Assembly (NCBI GenBank): GCA_031417835.1
Contig: JANOWJ010000125.1
Span: 25,351-89,350 of the forward strand
Origin: JADJLQ01 sp031417835
GTDB lineage: Bacteria; Bacteroidota; Bacteroidia; Chitinophagales; Saprospiraceae
Direction: 5' to 3'
DNA length: 64,000 nt
A program made the translations under genes and the position numbers. The number at the start of each line of letters is the position of its first letter. The stretch's first letter is position 1. Of the stretch, positions 7,786 through 17,313 are shown one piece after another. The notes below the pieces were generated by a model, which was not told the DNA's origin, searched no databases, and saw nothing but the letters and a program-made list of their open reading frames with translations.

Positions 7786-9297
7786 TCAATCCAACCTCTC
7801 CACCACCATCTCCCAAAGATCTTCATATGGTATAATCTCCGTCTCCGCGGTAGCAGGGTAGGTATCTATCGGCACCGCCTTCATTCTATTTAATAATTTC
7901 TCGGTGCGGAATATCGTGCCTTGTTTTCTAAAATCAGCTCGTACCATCTCTGAGATCATGCGGATAAAACACTGCGATCGGAAGTTTTCATCTTTTTTGA
8001 GATGGCGATAAGAGTAGAGATTGAGTGATTCTATACGATCGATGATTTTGGAGTATTTTTTATCAGCTAGGAAAAAGAGGATCTGGACAAGAATAATTGG
8101 GATATTAATACCCTGCTTATCCCGTGAATGATCAGGCACTTGGTTTATAAACTTATTCAATCTAAATGTTCCTAAATCAAATGAATTTTCAATTTTACCA
8201 ATCTGAAGTAAAAAATTTCCAAATGCCTGAAGTATATAGAAAATTTCTAAAATTACATTTGGTTGCTTTTGAAAAGTATTGAAATTTATACAAAATTCTA
8301 TAAAATTGAACGCATTTTGATAGTCCTTTGAATGAAACAAAGTTAAAACATAATAAAAGTACAAAACGTACCAATTATAATTACCTACATTCAAGATATC
8401 GAAATATAATTTATGCAAGTCATCCGCAGTCTTTTTATCTTTTGTGATCATTGTGATTCGCAACTGCGCTGATATGATTGCTTCTAACGAAACTACAGAT
8501 AAAAAAGGCTTATTGAAAATTTTATCTATAATCAAAAAAGTATAGGCTTTGTAAGATTGAAAATCTTTTATGTTTTTATAATACTCAAATATAATTATCG
8601 AACAAGTTAAAATAGTTTCAATTGTTGGGTTCGCATTAATTAAATCAACAGCTTTGTCTACTTGGCTCTTCCAAAACACCATGTTTAGGTTTTTATGGAG
8701 ATCCCCTTTTACAGACACTATTTCAAAATTTATTTCGCAGGAATATGACTCCAATAAAAGCTCATTTTGCTCAATGGTTACAACTTTGGTGAAAATGTTT
8801 TTGTAATACTTAAATTTTTTTAGGTCAAGAAAGTAACTGCTGTAATGTTTCATTAAAAACTTTGATAAAAAAACTGATAAGTCAGTGAACTCATATTTCA
8901 ATGATACGGTCAAAGTTATTTCAGCTATGTTGACCGCTATCTTCCTAGCCCCTCTTTCAACCAACATTCTGACAAGTGTGGTTCTTCTAGCACACACATA
9001 GTACGCTTTCGCTCTTTCGCTAAATAGTGGGCTATTTGAGTCAACAAAAAATAAAGTGTTTATAAGTTTCTCTTGAAATCTTGAAATAAGTTTTTTAAAT
9101 TTCCATGAATTTTCATTAGATCCATAAGTTGCAGCTTCTAAATCTTGAAAATTCTTAAAATCATGTTCACGAATAGCATGATATAATTTAGTAATCATTG
9201 TCTTTTCTGAAATAAAATCGGCTTGAGAAAAGAATTCCAGTTGATTTACTTTGGCTTTTTCTAAGAAATTAATTATCAGTTTATATTCTTGTAACAT
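7786..9297 (-). CDS. Uncharacterised 503-aa helical protein
   Basis: A long, lysine- and aromatic-rich soluble protein with no signal peptide. I see no catalytic motif. The pattern of paired amphipathic helices (for example YKLIINFLEKAKVNQLEFFS and later YYFYYVLTLFHSKDYQNAFN) suggests a TPR-like all-helical solenoid. It resembles hypothetical proteins of about 500 residues that I associate with Saprospiraceae genomes, but no function is known to me. The gene is convergent with the protease gene at 6261 across the CCGAAAT repeat, and its base composition is more AT-rich than that of the atp operon. Confidence 0.7.
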   Translation of the reverse strand: MLQEYKLIINFLEKAKVNQLEFFSQADFISEKTMITKLYHAIREHDFKNFQDLEAATYGSNENSWKFKKLISRFQEKLINTLFFVDSNSPLFSERAKAYYVCARRTTLVRMLVERGARKIAVNIAEITLTVSLKYEFTDLSVFLSKFLMKHYSSYFLDLKKFKYYKNIFTKVVTIEQNELLLESYSCEINFEIVSVKGDLHKNLNMVFWKSQVDKAVDLINANPTIETILTCSIIIFEYYKNIKDFQSYKAYTFLIIDKIFNKPFLSVVSLEAIISAQLRITMITKDKKTADDLHKLYFDILNVGNYNWYVLYFYYVLTLFHSKDYQNAFNFIEFCINFNTFQKQPNVILEIFYILQAFGNFLLQIGKIENSFDLGTFRLNKFINQVPDHSRDKQGINIPIILVQILFFLADKKYSKIIDRIESLNLYSYRHLKKDENFRSQCFIRMISEMVRADFRKQGTIFRTEKLLNRMKAVPIDTYPATAETEIIPYEDLWEMVVERLD

Positions 9298-9696
9298 ACT
9301 GCAATTATTATATAATTTTGATTTTCAACCAAATATAGAATATTTTATACAAAATTGACTCTTCTGACCTGTCCAAATATTGTATTTTTTGATCAATATT
9401 TATGACCATAATCCATATTATATTTGCTTTATAAAAGATAAATAAAAGTAATTTGTAATACGTTTAGTAATATATAGCATAATTTACTGTAAATCAATAT
9501 AATATGGTTCATTTACGATAAATTATTAATTTTTGTTATGTCCTTTAATTTGTAAAAAGGATAATTTATTAGTGTTTTGTTGGCTTTACTTTTGATCCAA
9601 TAAAATATCCAACAAATGATTGAATTAATAATTCAGCTTATTACAATAGTTATCCAAACAGAGGGTTTTTAGACCAGTTTATTAAATAGACATCTA
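9298..9696. other. AT-rich divergent intergenic region
   Basis: This 399-base spacer separates the minus-strand 503-aa gene from the plus-strand regulator. It is very AT-rich. TATATTTG at 9330-9337 on the minus strand and TACTTTTG at 9587-9594 on the plus strand both fit the TAnnTTTG -7 pattern, but neither has a convincing -33 partner. I see no gene or RNA here. Confidence 0.4.
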
Positions 9697-10233
9697 ATGC
9701 AACGCGACCAACACCAAAAATTTATCGAAGCCTGGGGCAGTATGGCCGCAGTATGGGGTGTAAGTCGTTCTGTATCACAGACATATGCCATGATTTTACT
9801 CAGAAATGAGTCTATGTGCGCAGATGAAATCAAAAAGGCCACAGCTCTATCGTCTGGTAATATCAGTATGGTATTAAATACCCTGTTGGATTACGAGCTG
9901 ATCTATCAGGATAAAAAGCCCGGAGAACGCAAACAATATTTTAGAGCGGAGCGAGACCTATGGGTGGTCGCTGAAAAGCTTGCAAAATATCAGATGCGCA
10001 GGTCTTTTGCCCAAATGTCAGCGGTCTTGGCTGAGCTAGGCCCAGAGATGGGATCCAGGGCGTCGAGCGTTCATCTGACAGATGTGAAAGAGGAAATATT
10101 GGATATCACCAATGCGTTGACCAGTTTTATGGCAATATTCCCCTCGCTCAAGCCGAAAAGCATTTTGACAAAAGAGTCAAAAAAGTCAAGTGGCGGCAGA
10201 CAATTTGAGTACTCTGGTATTCAATATAAATAG
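9697..10233 (+). CDS. GbsR/MarR-family transcriptional regulator
   Basis: A 178-residue DNA-binding protein. The winged helix-turn-helix spans about residues 18-90: the helix SQTYAMILLRNESMCADEIK, the recognition region ALSSGNISMVLNTLLDYELI and the wing KKPGERKQYFRAE. This is the layout of GbsR-type regulators (PadR/MarR-like), which in other bacteria repress osmoprotectant or efflux genes. The C-terminal half is a helical dimerisation region. No obvious target operon adjoins it. A strong terminator follows at 10308, so it is probably monocistronic. Confidence 0.85.
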   Translation: MQRDQHQKFIEAWGSMAAVWGVSRSVSQTYAMILLRNESMCADEIKKATALSSGNISMVLNTLLDYELIYQDKKPGERKQYFRAERDLWVVAEKLAKYQMRRSFAQMSAVLAELGPEMGSRASSVHLTDVKEEILDITNALTSFMAIFPSLKPKSILTKESKKSSGGRQFEYSGIQYK

Positions 10234-10307
10234 GTAAGTATAGGTTGTTGCGCAGTTCTCACCTTTATTGGCTGCGCATAGGTATTAGTATAAAGGGTAA
10301 TTTGGTT

Positions 10308-10340
10308 AGGTCCGGGTGGTTCCGGACCTTTTTTATTTTT
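10308..10340 (+). terminator. Rho-independent terminator after the GbsR-like gene
   Basis: The stem AGGTCCGG pairs with CCGGACCT across a 6-base loop, followed by TTTTATTTTT. It lies 75 bases after the regulator stop on the plus strand. Confidence 0.9.
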
Positions 10341-10559
10341 ACGAAATAATTTGGAGTTTTAGGCAAAAAAGTATTAACTTAGGTTAATTATTGGAGAAAG
10401 TAAAATAAAAATGTTTTGATAGTCATTCTATGTTTCAATGAATGTCAAAATCAAAAATTTTTATATCATGAAAACATTTTTTTAAATGTTAATTTTAAAT
10501 TAACCCCATTTCAAGGAGGCAAGCACTTCCACACACTGATCACCAAATTACTACCAATC

Positions 10560-11599
10560 ATGATGCTTATCTTTGTTTGGTCTTGTGACAAAGGAATAAA
10601 GGAAGTCGATGAGACTGCATCAGAGCGTGATAATGGTACAGAAACTAGCACTTTTGCTGTTAATTCAGATATTAAACTTAGTCGTAAAACGTTACATAAA
10701 TTTGCAAAAAGTTTTGCTAAATCCTTTGTCGATCAAGATTTTAAAAAATTCAACAAAGAGGAGCTTGAGAAAGAATGGAATGGTGACCTCCAATATTTAG
10801 TACATACGCATTTAAATTTTCCTTTGAATAATACTGGTAAAAATTATAAATCATTGTTAGTTGGAAACGAATTAGATGCAAGTTCAGAATCGGAAATTAT
10901 GAGCTCAAAAAAAATAAGAATTCTTGCAACAGAGTATACCTACGAGAAAATACAAAAGAATGGCTACGATGATTTAATTGTCCTTATAGAGCCGGACACT
11001 GAAGACGCAAAAATAATCGAAGGATATACAATTTCAGGTATGCCAATATCGGTCTCTTCAATCTCAGAACCGAAAAATCCTGTTATTATAGTTGGATATT
11101 GTGAAATTTGCAATGACGAACAAACTAATAAGCTAAGTAATGAACCGACTATTCCTCAAAGCAATTTGAGAAGGACGAATGGATATGCAGAACGGGTTAC
11201 ATGGGTACACATCCCAAATCTTTCTACCGTTGAAAGTTGGTGGGATGGAAAGCCAGAAATGAAGATAACCGCCATTTGTTACAATCAAAATACAATAGAT
11301 CAAAATGGGAAGCTGGGATTAATTTTGCTAGTCCAGAATATTTCGGAAATGGATTGCTTATATTTAATTGGTATTTTACACAATGGCATGGTACAACATA
11401 CCTGGTGAAAATATGGGAGTATGATGGCGATGGTGGAACTTTAACATTGGTTTTAACTACTGGTGGGTCTACATTCACTTATACAGGAATTAGAGCAGGG
11501 GATGACCAATTAGATGAACAACAGATTAGTCATCCGGATCCTACTCCAAGAAATTATAATACTGGAGTATTAAATTATACTATTGATAATGTACAGTAA
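10560..11599 (+). pseudogene. Lipoprotein gene broken by one frameshift
   Basis: Two overlapping frames appear to be halves of one lipoprotein of about 345 residues. The first half begins around MMLIFVWSCDKG, a lipoprotein signal with Cys after WS, and runs through KMSSK-like charged sequence to ESWWDGKPEMKITAICYNQ. The matching continuation is in the -1 frame (WEAGINFASPEYFGNG, FNWYFTQWHG and KIWEYDGDGG). The switch lies between about 11280 and 11315, in AAAA- and GGG-containing sequence, and one missing base would explain it. The WWDGKPE...WEYD.GD pattern resembles lipoproteins of the DUF3103 type, though I am unsure. The true start is unclear: the frame is open to 10416 and an AAGGAGG lies at 10514. 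It may be a sequencing error rather than a true pseudogene. Confidence 0.6.
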
Positions 11600-11654
11600 T
11601 GCCAATAATTTATCAAACTACCGTTATTAATATTTAATATTTAAATATACCATT

Positions 11655-12140
11655 ATGTATCATTCTAATAAATTTCATATATTGAAATCTTGTTCATTTA
11701 TTTCGATGCTTCTCTTGTCTATCTTCCTTTTAAAATGCAATTCGGCTGATGATTTAGGCAATTCAAACAATGAGCTAAAAGGAACTTGGGAACTTAAGTC
11801 CATGTATTTAAATACAAATGAAAAATTACCATTTGATAAATATACTATTACATTGAATGGTGAAACTTCAACTCAACAAGCTACTGGACAAATAGAAATC
11901 AATTCTGGCATTATACCGATCAAATATGAGTATTATAATAGTTCTCCAGATAATAGATTAAATATTTATTTTGATTATACTCTTTTCCCTCCTACATTAT
12001 TAAATAATTCAATGATTGGATTGATTAATGTTTATATTATTAAAATTAAGAAATCTGAGATGATAGCCATTTCCTCTAGTGCACTTCCAATCTCAGGAGG
12101 CAGGATAGAAATTATTAACTATCAGTTACAAAGACTATAG
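11655..12140 (+). CDS. Small lipoprotein, possibly lipocalin-like
   Basis: A 161-residue protein with a lipoprotein signal peptide (SMLLLSIFLLKCNSADD, Cys about residue 29). After it comes NELKGTWELKSMYLN, the opening pattern of many Bacteroidota lipocalin-like or DUF4923/DUF5004-type proteins, followed by beta-rich sequence. No catalytic motif is seen. It follows the broken lipoprotein by 55 bases on the same strand and may be co-transcribed with it. The function is unknown; it is probably anchored in the outer or inner membrane. Confidence 0.65.
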   Translation: MYHSNKFHILKSCSFISMLLLSIFLLKCNSADDLGNSNNELKGTWELKSMYLNTNEKLPFDKYTITLNGETSTQQATGQIEINSGIIPIKYEYYNSSPDNRLNIYFDYTLFPPTLLNNSMIGLINVYIIKIKKSEMIAISSSALPISGGRIEIINYQLQRL

Positions 12141-12187
12141 TGTAATTTTTTTTATTTATAACTTGATCTAATTTAAATAAAGAGGCA

Positions 12188-12880
12188 ATGAAGTCGTTGT
12201 CTCTTTTTTTTACCCAAAAACTGCATAAAACAATGAGATCCAAAATCATTTCTTTTATTCTAATTTATGGGTTAGGTCAGACCGGCATTCTTAATGGGCA
12301 AAATGAATTAAGGACCAAATTCGGCCTTGGATACTTTAATAACCCTTGGAATGGTTTAGCAAAATCTAAGTATAGAAACCCAAGAATTGGTGAATTCTTT
12401 TGTTTCGCTTTAGAATCTGACATCAATAATATATTAAGTATAAGGATGGCGATGTTCAATGGGAATCATAGATATTTTGATTCAGGAATTTATACCAATG
12501 ATCCATACCATCCTAGCAGTCTATATCCAGATGGCACAAATAGTACAGCGTACAATCTGATGGTTGGAGTTGAATTAATGGTTAGCCTGATTTCAACGCA
12601 ACGAATTAAAGCCCAATCAGGATTAGGTATAGGCATTTTAAACTATGTAAGAAGATTTACAACAAAATCAGAATATGATCTGGGGCCAAGCCATATCATA
12701 CGCTGGAATCAGTATGACCAGCACGCATTTAATGAGATCATATTTCCTATTTCTTTAACCCTGAGTTATAAACTAAACGAAATCATCGGCTTATTTATTG
12801 ATTCAGGAGCTTATGTCGAGCCAGACTTTCCAGTAATGGGATTACATGCCGGGCTTGGAATACTTGTTGCCTTCCAATAA
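12188..12880 (+). CDS. Outer-membrane beta-barrel-like protein
   Basis: A 230-residue exported protein. The signal peptide is better if translation starts at the internal ATG at 12233 (MRSKIISFILIYGLGQTGIL), which would give 215 residues. The GAGG just before 12188 favours the upstream start, so the choice is open. The mature part alternates aromatic and polar residues in strand-like runs (FGLGYFNNPW, LSIRMAMFNGNHRYF, IGLFIDSGAYVEP) and ends GLHAGLGILVAFQ, as in small outer-membrane barrels of this phylum. No substrate can be inferred. Confidence 0.6.
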   Translation: MKSLSLFFTQKLHKTMRSKIISFILIYGLGQTGILNGQNELRTKFGLGYFNNPWNGLAKSKYRNPRIGEFFCFALESDINNILSIRMAMFNGNHRYFDSGIYTNDPYHPSSLYPDGTNSTAYNLMVGVELMVSLISTQRIKAQSGLGIGILNYVRRFTTKSEYDLGPSHIIRWNQYDQHAFNEIIFPISLTLSYKLNEIIGLFIDSGAYVEPDFPVMGLHAGLGILVAFQ

Positions 12881-13253
12881 TTCATAAATATCGAAAATTT
12901 GAAATCATTGGGTTTGCAAGTAGATAACCATTGGTGTCCTATTGCAAGATTGCAATCACAAATCATGAAGCTTGTAGACCTTTGAGTTTCATATGGGCAA
13001 AATATGGATGTTGCGGATTAAAGATCAATTCTTGCCTTCCAAAAGGATACAGGCAAACATCCTGCCTAAATCCGGAGTATCGAACAGCCATATCCCCAGC
13101 CTTAAGGCTCGGGATATGCAATTCTGTTCACTTGGCTTTAGCCTTGAAACAATTTCAATATCCAGAAAGAATACAGACAACCTTATATTCGAATTATAAT
13201 AGACTTTGTATCCATGCGACTAATTACATACCATGGAATTAAATTTAACTTGT
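12881..13253. other. Gene-free stretch with a 30-bp palindrome
   Basis: No convincing gene lies here; two plus-strand frames of 103 and 68 residues look like chance. At 13089-13118 there is a near-perfect palindrome (CATATCCC, AGCCTTAAGGCT core, GGGATATG, one C/C mismatch). GGCTTTAGCC follows at 13134-13143. Such structures resemble REP-like elements, or a bidirectional hairpin between the convergent barrel gene and uvrA. Confidence 0.6.
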
Positions 13254-16106
13254 TTACCCCTTCAACTCCTCCTTCAAGTACTTGGCCGTCAGACTACTCT
13301 TTGATTTGGCGACTTGCTCCGGAGTGCCTTCGGCTACAACCATACCGCCATGCTTGCCCCCCTCAGGACCCATGTCAATGATATGGTCAGCTACCTTGAT
13401 CATATCCATATTATGCTCGATCACCAAGACGGTATTACCTTTCTCCACCAATCTATTGAGGATATCAATCAAGTGTTGAATGTCTTCAAAATGTAATCCT
13501 GTAGTCGGCTCATCCAAAATATATAGTGTATTGCCACTATCTCGCTTGGAGAGTTCCTCAGAGAGTTTAACGCGCTGGGCCTCACCGCCGGATAGTGTGG
13601 TAGCTTGTTGACCCAGAGAAATATACCCTAATCCTACCTCAAATAGGGTCTTCATCCTGCGATGGATATTAGGGATGTTTTCAAAAAAATGCATGGCATC
13701 CTCGACTTTCATATCCAGTACTTGGGAGATATTTTTGCCTTTGTATAAGATATCTAAGGTCTCGCGATTGTAGCGCTTGCCCATACAAGTCTCACATTCG
13801 ACCATGACATCGGGTAGGAAATTCATTTCAATGACTCGCATGCCCCCACCCTCACAGGTCTCACAACGACCTCCTTTTACATTAAATGAAAATCGTCCGG
13901 CTTTATACCCACGGATAGAGGACTCGGGCAGAGCCGTAAAAATATTGCGTATATCTGTGAACACTCCGGTGTAGGTAGCTGGATTGGACCGCGGGGTACG
14001 ACCTATGGGTGACTGATCGATCTCTATGACCTTATCGATATGATCTATACCATCGAGTTTTTTATAGGGCAGGGGTTTTTGTAGACTGCCATAAAAATAA
14101 TTGCGCAGTATGGGATATAATGTATCGTTGATGAGTGTACTCTTACCACTGCCACTCACTCCGGTCACGCAGATAAAAGTACCTAATGGGATTCTCACAT
14201 CTACCTCTTTGAGTGTATGACCGACCGCACCTTTGAGTGTGATCTGTTTGCCATTGCCTTTGCGGCGCTCTGAAGGGATAGGGATTACTTTGCGATCACT
14301 GAGATAGTCGGCAGTGAGGGAATTGAGTTTTATAAAATCCTGAGGTCGGCCCTGAGCTACCAATTCCCCTCCATGTCTGCCTGCACCAGGTCCCAGATCG
14401 ATCAGATAATCTGAAGCCATCATAATCTCTTTATCATGCTCTACGACTAAAAGACTGTTGCCGATATCTCTTAACTCCCGCAATGCCTGGATGAGGCGCT
14501 GATTATCCCGGGCATGTAGACCTATACTGGGTTCATCGAGGATATAGGTTACCCCGGTAAGTTGAGACCCAATCTGAGTAGCCAATCTGGTACGCTGGGA
14601 CTCGCCACCGGACAGTGAATTGGCAGGACGATTCATACTGAGGTAGTCCAGCCCGACATGCAATAAAAATTTTAATCTAATCTTGATCTCTTTGATGACA
14701 TCGGTACCGATCTGTTGTTGCCGGGAGCTGAGCTTAGGTTGACTTCGATCGAGCCACACGGCCAGATCTGAGAGATCCATATTAGCCAGTTCGGAGATAT
14801 TAAGGCCTTCGATCTTAAAATGGAGTGCTTCTTTTTTGAGTCGGGCTCCTTTACATTCATGACACTCAGAGATCGTCATGAACTCTTCGGCCCATTGCCT
14901 TATTTTTTCACTGGTGCTGTCTTTATGCCATCGCAGCAACATATTGAGTAGCCCTTCATGTGCGATATTATATACAAATTCATTTTGAGAATAAGTCGAT
15001 TTTACATCAAAGGAATCATCTCCCCCATGCAAGATACTTTCTAATGCTTTTTTAGGAATTTTTTGGACCGGAGTACTGAAGGTAAAACCGTATTTTTTTG
15101 ATATGGCTCGCAATTGTTGAAAAGTCATATTCTCTCGGACTTCACCCAAGGGTACGATGCCCACATCATTGATACTCTTTTCGGGATCTGGAATCACTTT
15201 GTCCAGATCGACCTGATGCATTTTACCCAGTCCATCACATGCTGCGCAGGCACCATAAGGTGAGTTAAATGAAAATGTATTGGGGGATGGATCTTCATAT
15301 GAGATACCGTGCTCGGGGTCCATTAAATTTTGACTAAAAGGCACTACATGGCCTTTTTCATCTTCCACCATCAAGAGGCCATTGCCCATTTTCATAGTCA
15401 GTTGAACAGAAGAGGCAAGGCGGTCACGTTTAGCCAACAGGACCTGGATACGATCGATGACGATCTCAATATCATGCACTTTGTAGCGATCGACTTGCAT
15501 ACCCGGCCGCAGATCCATCATAGTCCCATCTACCCGTACTTTGGTATACCCTTGCTTGCGTGCCTGCTCAAAGATCTCACGATAGTGACCTTTGCGTCCG
15601 CGGATCACCGGTGCCAGCAATACTATTTTTTGTTCTTTATAGGTCGAAAGGATATGATCTATCACTTGGGCTTCACTGTATCGGACCATCTTCAGGCCAC
15701 TGGCATAGCTGTATGCCTCGCCGATCCTGGCGAAAAGCAAACGGAATAGATCATAGACTTCCGTGATCGTACCGACGGTAGATCTTGGATTCCAGCCACT
15801 TGTTTTTTGTTCGATAGAGATGACAGGGCTCAGGCCAGTGATGTGCTCTACATCGGGTCGCTCCATCGAGCCTATGAATTGGCGGGCATACGATGAGAAA
15901 GTCTCCATGTAACGACGCTGGCCTTCGGCATAGATGGTGTCAAACGCCAGAGAGGACTTGCCACTACCACTCAGGCCAGTGATGACTACCAACTGATTGC
16001 GCGGAATACGGAGATCGATATTCTTAAGATTATGTTCTCTGGCTCCTATAATGTCTATATACTCTTCTTCTAGATTTTGGACCTTTTTTTCTGCCATGAC
16101 CCGCAA
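13254..16106 (-). CDS. uvrA: Excinuclease ABC subunit UvrA
   Basis: UvrA recognises bulky DNA damage and loads UvrB in nucleotide excision repair. The 950-residue protein has both ABC ATPase halves: Walker A TGLSGSGKSS at about residue 43, signature LSGGESQRTRLA, second Walker A TGVSGSGKST and second signature LSGGEAQRVKLS. It has the insertion zinc fingers (CAACDGLGK, CHECKGARLKKE) and the C-terminal zinc module CETCEGGGMR...CETCMGKRYN. Length and motifs indicate an intact enzyme. The start may be the ATG at 16106 or the one three codons later (MAEKKVQ). It is transcribed alone. Confidence 0.97.
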   Translation of the reverse strand: MRVMAEKKVQNLEEEYIDIIGAREHNLKNIDLRIPRNQLVVITGLSGSGKSSLAFDTIYAEGQRRYMETFSSYARQFIGSMERPDVEHITGLSPVISIEQKTSGWNPRSTVGTITEVYDLFRLLFARIGEAYSYASGLKMVRYSEAQVIDHILSTYKEQKIVLLAPVIRGRKGHYREIFEQARKQGYTKVRVDGTMMDLRPGMQVDRYKVHDIEIVIDRIQVLLAKRDRLASSVQLTMKMGNGLLMVEDEKGHVVPFSQNLMDPEHGISYEDPSPNTFSFNSPYGACAACDGLGKMHQVDLDKVIPDPEKSINDVGIVPLGEVRENMTFQQLRAISKKYGFTFSTPVQKIPKKALESILHGGDDSFDVKSTYSQNEFVYNIAHEGLLNMLLRWHKDSTSEKIRQWAEEFMTISECHECKGARLKKEALHFKIEGLNISELANMDLSDLAVWLDRSQPKLSSRQQQIGTDVIKEIKIRLKFLLHVGLDYLSMNRPANSLSGGESQRTRLATQIGSQLTGVTYILDEPSIGLHARDNQRLIQALRELRDIGNSLLVVEHDKEIMMASDYLIDLGPGAGRHGGELVAQGRPQDFIKLNSLTADYLSDRKVIPIPSERRKGNGKQITLKGAVGHTLKEVDVRIPLGTFICVTGVSGSGKSTLINDTLYPILRNYFYGSLQKPLPYKKLDGIDHIDKVIEIDQSPIGRTPRSNPATYTGVFTDIRNIFTALPESSIRGYKAGRFSFNVKGGRCETCEGGGMRVIEMNFLPDVMVECETCMGKRYNRETLDILYKGKNISQVLDMKVEDAMHFFENIPNIHRRMKTLFEVGLGYISLGQQATTLSGGEAQRVKLSEELSKRDSGNTLYILDEPTTGLHFEDIQHLIDILNRLVEKGNTVLVIEHNMDMIKVADHIIDMGPEGGKHGGMVVAEGTPEQVAKSKSSLTAKYLKEELKG

Positions 16107-16212
16107 AAATAGGCTTATTCGTCGTGAAATTAAAAGATGAATTTATCAATATTTTATACACTAATTACAAATTGACAATTGACCATTGAATATTGCCTCT
16201 TCCCAACGCCTC

Positions 16213-17313
16213 CTAATTCCCTATCGCTAATCCTACAAAGGAATCTGCGGTGCCGTAGTATAAAAACCATCGCTTTTTAAACCACACCATTCCTTCTGCA
16301 AATGTAGTACCGGCCTGATACTGGCCGCTTACTTCATGGGGCAAACTTGGTACTAAAAACGGGACATCTGATCTGTAGATCACTTTATCCGGAGATTTTC
16401 GGTCAAAAATTAATTGTCCTACTGCATAGGTGTTTTTAGGCAACTCCGCTGCAGCAAATTCATTACCCAGGTTTTTGCCATTGTAGAGCAAGGTTATACC
16501 GGAGGCCGTCAATATTGCTGGAGGGCCACATTCGGTAAGATGGCTATCAAAATAATAATTTCTTGGCATCACGATTTTTTTAAGCGCACCTAGAGAATCT
16601 AAAGTCGGGTACCAATCGTATAAATTATCTGACCAAGCCAGATTGATGCCATGTTCACCCCAATACATCCAATATTTCCCTTTGATTTTGACGAGGACTT
16701 GTTTGCCTTTTTTGAAGGTAGTCACCATGGATCCAGATTTGCTCCATTCTTTCACGAACTTACCATCATGTGCTTTTAAAAAAGCCGGACCCTTTTTATC
16801 CCAATGGATCAGGTCCCGGGAAAATGCTATGCTTAGTCGTGCGACTTCTTTATTCCAGGCAGTATAGGTGAGTACATAGAGTCCATCCGCCGTCTGAGTG
16901 ATCCTAGGATCCTCACATCCACCCGGATAATCGTATTGATAGAAACCATCTCGATCTGGATACAATACCGGCGTAGGATGTTTAATAAAATGAATGCCGT
17001 CTAGGCTTTCAGCCAAGCCGATCCTGGAGGTCCGTCCACCAAGATGTGCAGCCGGATTATCCTCGCATCGATACAATAGATATACTTTATCACCTTTTAC
17101 TATAGCAGCAGGATTAAAAACATCGGCGCGCTGCCAATTCACACGTTCTTTGCTGATCGGATCAGTGAATACAAATGTGCTATCGGCTCGCAGGATCGGA
17201 TTTTCTTTGGGTTTGAAAAAAGATTGCCGATCAAAATGAGTTATTTTTTGAGCCGAGATGGAAGTCATGCCACCAAGCAGGCCGATGACTAAAATAAAGA
17301 AGTTGTTTTTCAT
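16213..17313 (-). CDS. Exported GH130-family glycoside hydrolase or phosphorylase
   Basis: The 366-residue product has a signal peptide (MKNNFFILVIGLLGGMTSISAQ) and a five-bladed-propeller pattern of the GH130 family, which acts on beta-mannosides by phosphorolysis or hydrolysis. Supporting motifs are FNPAAIVKGDKVYLLYR at about 66-82, GGCEDPRIT at 131-139 and HLTECGPPAI further on. Export argues for a hydrolase acting on extracellular glycans rather than a cytosolic phosphorylase (inference). Its start overlaps the stop of the upstream amidohydrolase by four bases, so the two are probably one operon. No SusC/SusD genes adjoin it. Confidence 0.8.
   Translation of the reverse strand: MKNNFFILVIGLLGGMTSISAQKITHFDRQSFFKPKENPILRADSTFVFTDPISKERVNWQRADVFNPAAIVKGDKVYLLYRCEDNPAAHLGGRTSRIGLAESLDGIHFIKHPTPVLYPDRDGFYQYDYPGGCEDPRITQTADGLYVLTYTAWNKEVARLSIAFSRDLIHWDKKGPAFLKAHDGKFVKEWSKSGSMVTTFKKGKQVLVKIKGKYWMYWGEHGINLAWSDNLYDWYPTLDSLGALKKIVMPRNYYFDSHLTECGPPAILTASGITLLYNGKNLGNEFAAAELPKNTYAVGQLIFDRKSPDKVIYRSDVPFLVPSLPHEVSGQYQAGTTFAEGMVWFKKRWFLYYGTADSFVGLAIGN

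Noticed and set aside
12931..13242. 103-codon plus-strand frame
   Set aside because: Biased composition without a domain or signal, spanning a palindrome; overlapping frames are equally long, so it looks like chance.
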